NCBI GenBank assembly: GCA_022566435.1
Contig: JADFIX010000008.1
Location: 1-15,231 of the forward strand
DNA: 15,231 bases
Origin: Planctomycetota bacterium
Lineage (GTDB): Bacteria > Planctomycetota > Phycisphaerae > UBA1845
Direction of reading: 5' to 3'
The first letter of the stretch is position 1. The number at the start of each line of letters is the position of its first letter. This document shows positions 14,574-15,231 of the stretch, in pieces. The translations under genes were made by a program, and so were the position numbers. The notes under the pieces were generated by a model, which worked only from the letters and a program-made list of their open reading frames with translations, had not been told where the DNA came from and did not search any database.

Positions 14574-14861
14574 CTATTGGCTTTCTAGGCATGTTAGAAC
14601 GATCATGTCCACTGTCAGAACACTTTCAATTCGTGGTCCGGAAAAACATGATTCGAAGGCCTCGATCCGGTCCTGGAAGAACGGCTTCAGCACCAGGTCC
14701 TCGGGCGGATAGCCGCACAGCACCAACTCGGAATAGACCACCAGGTCGGCGCCGCCCTCGGCCGCCGCCGCCCGGGCATCGCGGATCTTGCGCAGATTCG
14801 CCTGCAGGTCGCCCATCCTGGGGTTGAGCTGTGCCAGCGCGATGACGAGGGAATCGGTCAT
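14574..14861 (-). CDS. nadE: N-terminus of glutamine-dependent NAD+ synthetase, cut at a sequence junction
   Basis: Residues 1-68, from ATG at 14861, are a clean nitrilase-type glutaminase start: MTDSLVIALAQLNPRMGDL ... ADLVVYSELVLCGYPPEDLVLKPFFQDRIEA. E45 in YSEL is the first catalytic residue, and GYPPEDL is diagnostic of NAD+ synthetases. From about 14658 downward the frame runs into unrelated sequence and stops at 14574, so about 85% of the ~540-residue enzyme is missing. Codon use is strongly GC-rich and the text is alphaproteobacteria-like, unlike everything to the left. This suggests a chimeric assembly or read join; a real rearrangement or transfer is the alternative. Confidence 0.75.
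   Translation of the reverse strand: MTDSLVIALAQLNPRMGDLQANLRKIRDARAAAAEGGADLVVYSELVLCGYPPEDLVLKPFFQDRIEAFESCFSGPRIESVLTVDMIVLTCLESQ
14605..14712 (+). other. Possible start of a plus-strand gene cut by the junction
   Basis: ATG at 14605 reads MSTVRTLSIRGPEKHDSK up to the junction, then continues as nonsense inside antisense nadE until a stop at 14712. It could be the genuine neighbour of the GH130 gene, divergently transcribed, truncated by the join. There is no Shine-Dalgarno and I cannot name a family. Confidence 0.2.
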
Positions 14862-14984
14862 GGTTGGGTCGCCCGCGGCCTGGTGGGGTGCGCAAGGTAG
14901 CAACGCGGTCCGGCCTGTCAACGTCGTGGCATAGGCACAAGCCGGTCAATAAACCGGTAACCAATTTCCGATAGGGTCGCGCCC

Positions 14985-15231
14985 ATGCGGGAAAATCAGG
15001 CGCTGACCGACCAGGTAGGGGACCGGCGGCCACTCGGCCCGGGGCGCATCGAGGCCCTGGTCCATGCCGCGCTCGACGCCTTCGCCGCCCGACTCGAGGC
15101 CGCGGCCCTGGCCGGCGGCGGGGCGCTGACGCCGGACGACGTCGACGCGCTGGTCGCCGACTTCAAGGCCGATGCGGACGGACGCCTGGCGCAGGGCTTT
15201 CGCCAGGCCTGGGAAACCTGCATGAGCGACA
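14985..15231 (+). CDS. Partial unknown protein, GC-rich, runs off the window end
   Basis: An open frame of 82 codons starts at ATG 14985 and has no stop before the end. It begins MRENQALTDQVGDRRPLG and becomes Ala/Asp/Leu-rich and probably helical (EALVHAALDAFAARLEAAAL, DDVDALVADFKADADGRLAQG). I do not recognise the family. Codon positions are strongly GC-biased, like the nadE fragment it diverges from, so it belongs to the same foreign or chimeric block. A small dyad CCGGT/ACCGG (14942-14957) lies in the 123-bp divergent gap. Confidence 0.55.
   Translation, partial: MRENQALTDQVGDRRPLGPGRIEALVHAALDAFAARLEAAALAGGGALTPDDVDALVADFKADADGRLAQGFRQAWETCMSD

Noticed and set aside
1..15231. CRISPR array, tRNA or rRNA genes, prophage or defence cassette
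   Set aside because: I saw no regularly spaced direct repeats, no cloverleaf sequences and no conserved rRNA segments. The genes are housekeeping or surface types.

Overview
The window (15,231 bp) looks like Planctomycetota DNA, probably an uncultured Phycisphaerae-like lineage, up to about position 14,655. The evidence is indirect: secreted proteins built from thrombospondin-3-like DxDGDG repeats and CC-rich modules, an IPTL-CTERM sorting tail, an FG-GAP propeller protein with a C-terminal module I associate with planctomycetes, a zinc-ribbon membrane protein of the CxxCGYNLRG type, scattered trp genes and moderate GC (about 55% in a hand-counted 60-base sample). The last ~570 bp differ sharply (78% GC in a hand-counted 60 bases; an alphaproteobacteria-like NAD+ synthetase start). 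They are probably a chimeric join or, less likely, a transfer.

Layout. 1-334: no clear gene, perhaps the decayed 5' part of the next one. 335-1183 (+): Cys-rich, Ca-binding-repeat surface protein with an IPTL-CTERM tail and no visible signal peptide. 1207-1785 (-): secreted DUF6265-like protein. 1844-3334: complete IS701-family element with 13-bp inverted repeats and CTAG target duplication; its transposase has a one-base frameshift in a G run. 3502-4137 (-): zinc-ribbon four-helix membrane protein. 4433-5929 (-): large polytopic membrane protein with an acidic tail. 6186-7013 (-): trpA. 7317-7571 (+): structured RNA with promoter and intrinsic terminator that I read as 6S RNA (ssrS). 7680-8921 (+): GlmU-like sugar nucleotidyltransferase/acyltransferase. 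8976-9278 (-): MTH1187-type thiamine-binding protein. 9409-9738 (+): Rieske ferredoxin. 9862-11745 (-): seven-bladed FG-GAP propeller gene interrupted by an in-frame TGA. 11966-12196 (-): remnant of a cation diffusion facilitator. 12293-12970 (+): trpF. 13031-14491 (-): GH130-type mannoside phosphorylase/mannosidase. 14574-14861 (-): NAD+ synthetase N-terminus cut at the junction. 14985-15231 (+): start of an unknown protein running off the end.

How the genes work together. The window is a set of mostly monocistronic housekeeping and surface genes rather than one system. trpA and trpF serve tryptophan synthesis but lie 5 kb apart on opposite strands. The two Ca-repeat proteins point to a secreted or cell-surface protein class. 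Several loci show decay: the IS frameshift, the broken propeller gene, the CDF fragment and the headless CTERM protein. The most notable item that protein annotation would miss is the 6S-like RNA in the trpA/GlmU-like intergenic gap.
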